NCBI GenBank assembly: GCA_963791325.1
Contig: CAWBRU010000005.1
Location: forward strand, 310,001-374,000
Direction: 5' to 3'
Length of the DNA: 64,000 bases
Source of the DNA: JBEVJK01 sp963791325
GTDB taxonomy: Bacteria > Pseudomonadota > Alphaproteobacteria > Rhizobiales > Rhizobiaceae
Shown piece by piece: positions 62,280-64,000 of this stretch (positions are counted from its first letter, which is position 1; every line of letters begins with the position of its first letter). The translations under genes and the position numbers were made by a program. Under the pieces are notes generated by a model, which worked only from the letters and a program-made list of their open reading frames with translations, ran no database searches and was not told the DNA's origin.

Positions 62280-62924
62280 CTATTCCTCGGCCTTCTCCTC
62301 GGCCGGCGGTTCGACCGCAGGCGTCTCGCCAGCCTCGGTGGTCTCCGGCTTCATCGCCGAGGACCCGGCGATGGTGGCGATGGTGAAGTCGCGGTCCTGG
62401 ATCACCGGACGCACGCCGGCCGGCAGGGCGACCGCCGAGATATGGACGGAATCGCCGATATCGGTGCCGGCAAGATCAATGGTGATGAAGTCGGGGATCG
62501 CGTTCGCCGGGCAATGGAACTCGACGTCGTGGCGCACGATGTTCAAGACGCCGCCGCGCTTCAAGCCGGGCGACTTGTCCTCGTTGACGAAATGGACGGG
62601 CACGTTGACGTTGACCTCGGTGTCCTTGCCGATGCGCAGGAAATCCACATGCATGGGAAAATCCCGCACCGGGTCGAGCTGAAAATCCTTGGGCAGGACC
62701 TGGATCTTCTTGCCGTCGACGTCGATCGTGGCGATGGTCGTCATGAAGCCGCCGCCATGGATCTTGTAGAACAGATCCTTGTACGGCAGGGCGATCGGCA
62801 GAGGGGGCTGCTTGTCGCCGTAAATTACTGCAGGCACTTTGCCGCTGCGGCGAACTGCACGGGCGGACCCCTTACCGACCTGTTCGCGCGCTTCGGCCTT
62901 GAGCTCGTAGGTATCCTGGCTCAT
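62280..62924 (-). CDS. rplY: 50S ribosomal protein L25/general stress protein Ctc
   Basis: This 214-residue long-form L25 (Ctc type) binds 5S rRNA. The N-terminal L25 domain (ELKAEAREQVGKGSARAVRR, VPAVIYGD) is followed by a C-terminal beta domain (IDLAGTDIGDSVHISAVALP) and an acidic Ala/Glu-rich tail. ATG 62924 has GGAAC upstream. It is the first gene of rplY-pth-ychF and probably has its own promoter in the 189-base gap after prs. Confidence 0.95.
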   Translation of the reverse strand: MSQDTYELKAEAREQVGKGSARAVRRSGKVPAVIYGDKQPPLPIALPYKDLFYKIHGGGFMTTIATIDVDGKKIQVLPKDFQLDPVRDFPMHVDFLRIGKDTEVNVNVPVHFVNEDKSPGLKRGGVLNIVRHDVEFHCPANAIPDFITIDLAGTDIGDSVHISAVALPAGVRPVIQDRDFTIATIAGSSAMKPETTEAGETPAVEPPAEEKAEE

Positions 62925-63001
62925 GGCTGTTCCTTTCGGGTCATTGCTGGAGCACTTTCAGCCGCCGATCCCAAAACGGGCAGGCGCCGAAAATGTCGAA
63001 A

Positions 63002-63024
63002 GCCGCTTTTTCAGAAAAAGCGGC
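63002..63024 (-). terminator. Intrinsic terminator downstream of prs
   Basis: GCCGCTTTTT and AAAAAGCGGC form a perfect 10-bp stem with a 3-base loop, 90 bases beyond the prs stop on the minus strand, followed there by TTTCG and later TTTT. It separates prs from rplY. Confidence 0.65.
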
Positions 63025-63113
63025 CTCCCCCGCGTTGCCTCCAAGGGTGTCTACGCGGGTGGCGGCTCTATAGCGGAGCTCCGGCGCAAGCGCAAGGTTC
63101 GGCGCCGCCGCGG

Positions 63114-64000
63114 TCAGTCGAACAGGCTGGACACCGACTCTTCGGTCGCGGTGCGGGAAATCGCCTCGCCGATCAGGTCGGCGATCGACACCACCCGGAT
63201 GTTGTGGCCGTCGAGGACGCCCTGCGCCGGCTGGATGGAATCGGTGATCACCAGTTCCTGGAGTCGCGACCCGGTGATCCGGGCGATGGCGCCTCCCGAC
63301 AGCACGCCATGGGTAATATAAGCGCTGACGCTGCTGGCCCCTTTCTCGAGCAAGGCGTCGGCGGCGTTGCACAGCGTGCCGCCGGAATCGACGATGTCGT
63401 CGACCAGCAGGCAGTCCTTGCCGCCGATGTCGCCGATGACATTCATCACCTCCGATTCGCCGGGGCGTTCGCGGCGCTTGTCGACGATGGCGAGCTGGGC
63501 GTCCAGGCGCTTGGCCAGCGCTCGGGCGCGCACCACGCCGCCGACATCCGGCGACACCACGATGAGATTGCCGGGCTGCCGGTACTTCGCCTTGACGTCG
63601 CGCGCCATCACCGGGATCGAGAACAGGTTGTCGGTCGGAATGTCGAAGAAGCCCTGGATCTGGCCGGCATGGAGATCGAGCGTCAGCACCCGGTTGGCGC
63701 CGGCCCGGGTGATCATGTTGGCGACCAGCTTGGCCGAGATCGGGGTGCGTCCCGAGGCGCGCCGATCCTGGCGCGCATAGCCGAAATAGGGGATCACCGC
63801 CGTGATGCGCCGCGCCGAGGAACGCATGAAGGCGTCCATCATGATCAGCAGCTCCATCAGATGATCGTTGGCCGGATACGACGTCGACTGCAGCACGAAC
63901 ACGTCCTCGCCGCGGACATTTTCCTGCACTTCGACGAAGATTTCCTGGTCTGCGAAGCGGCGGACGCTGGCCCGGCCGAGAGGGATGTTGAGATAGCGGG
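63114..64000 (-). CDS. prs: Ribose-phosphate pyrophosphokinase, partial at the 5' end
   Basis: This enzyme makes PRPP from ribose-5-phosphate and ATP. About 295 codons are visible; the first residues lie beyond the right edge of the window. Seen are LGRASVRRFADQEIFVEVQE, the ATP-site FGYARQDRR, the metal- and substrate-binding LDLHAGQIQGFFDIP and the PRPP loop DDIVDSGGTL. The frame continues unbroken to the window edge, so the start is outside. A terminator lies beyond the stop. Confidence 0.95.
   Translation of the reverse strand, partial: RYLNIPLGRASVRRFADQEIFVEVQENVRGEDVFVLQSTSYPANDHLMELLIMMDAFMRSSARRITAVIPYFGYARQDRRASGRTPISAKLVANMITRAGANRVLTLDLHAGQIQGFFDIPTDNLFSIPVMARDVKAKYRQPGNLIVVSPDVGGVVRARALAKRLDAQLAIVDKRRERPGESEVMNVIGDIGGKDCLLVDDIVDSGGTLCNAADALLEKGASSVSAYITHGVLSGGAIARITGSRLQELVITDSIQPAQGVLDGHNIRVVSIADLIGEAISRTATEESVSSLFD

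Noticed and set aside
1..64000. tRNA, rRNA, CRISPR or prophage genes
   Set aside because: No cloverleaf-like sequence with a T-loop motif, regular repeat-spacer array, integrase or phage structural gene was recognised by eye. A tRNAscan or CRISPR search would be decisive.

Overview
The window is a GC-rich chromosomal segment of an alphaproteobacterium, most likely order Hyphomicrobiales (Rhizobiales). The signs are a rhizobial-type choline ABC transporter (choXWV), a fused trpE(G) gene preceded by a 14-codon leader peptide with three tandem Trp codons, a separate petABC bc1 operon next to apt, and many short families typical of this order (DUF2333, DUF1344, DUF1285, DUF4159 beside MoxR). I see no rRNA, tRNA, CRISPR array, integrase or intact transposase. 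The genus cannot be fixed from the sequence.

Layout. 1-3.1 kb: choXWV (choV cut by the window edge) and a VapBC-type toxin-antitoxin pair. 3.2-10.0 kb: a same-strand, tightly spaced run of five genes around an AAA+ ATPase, with a coiled-coil protein, two large proteins without a recognised function and a DUF2333 membrane protein. This is the best candidate here for an undescribed system. 10.0-23.8 kb: metabolism and transport (fhs, an aspartoacylase-like hydrolase, an SDR, a Mer-type flavoprotein, trpE(G) with its attenuator, a CDF transporter, an AbrB-type membrane protein, a sorbosone-dehydrogenase-like protein, leuA with its own leader peptide). 23.9-33 kb: an accessory, partly degraded stretch. 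It holds diverged repeats around a lower-GC insert, a 1080-residue autotransporter with a YVTN propeller passenger next to a remnant of a second one, an RTX fragment, a Dam methylase fragment, DUF4145 and HEPN/AbiU2-like genes with shifts, and an IS21-like end array. 33-49 kb: ordinary enzymes, a MoxR/DUF58/VWA/DUF4159 envelope module, a DUF1285-NUDIX-cca operon and hemF. 50-64 kb: two tandem ABC exporters, petABC, apt, two MaoC-like genes, corA, ychF, pth, rplY and prs (cut by the window edge).

One technical pattern affects the annotation. Many conserved genes are broken by single-base indels that restore a family-length protein when corrected. About 17 of these lie between 56.4 and 61.0 kb (petB, petC, both maoC-like genes, corA, ychF), and a few lie elsewhere (7.88, 32.7 and 48.6 kb). 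Most are one-base insertions, and intact genes lie among and around them. I read these as probable sequence errors rather than decay, so the broken genes are annotated over their full span.

Regulation visible in the sequence includes a complete trp attenuator (leader peptide, alternative hairpins, terminator), a Leu-rich leader peptide before leuA, a hairpin between choX and choW, and terminators after petC and after prs.
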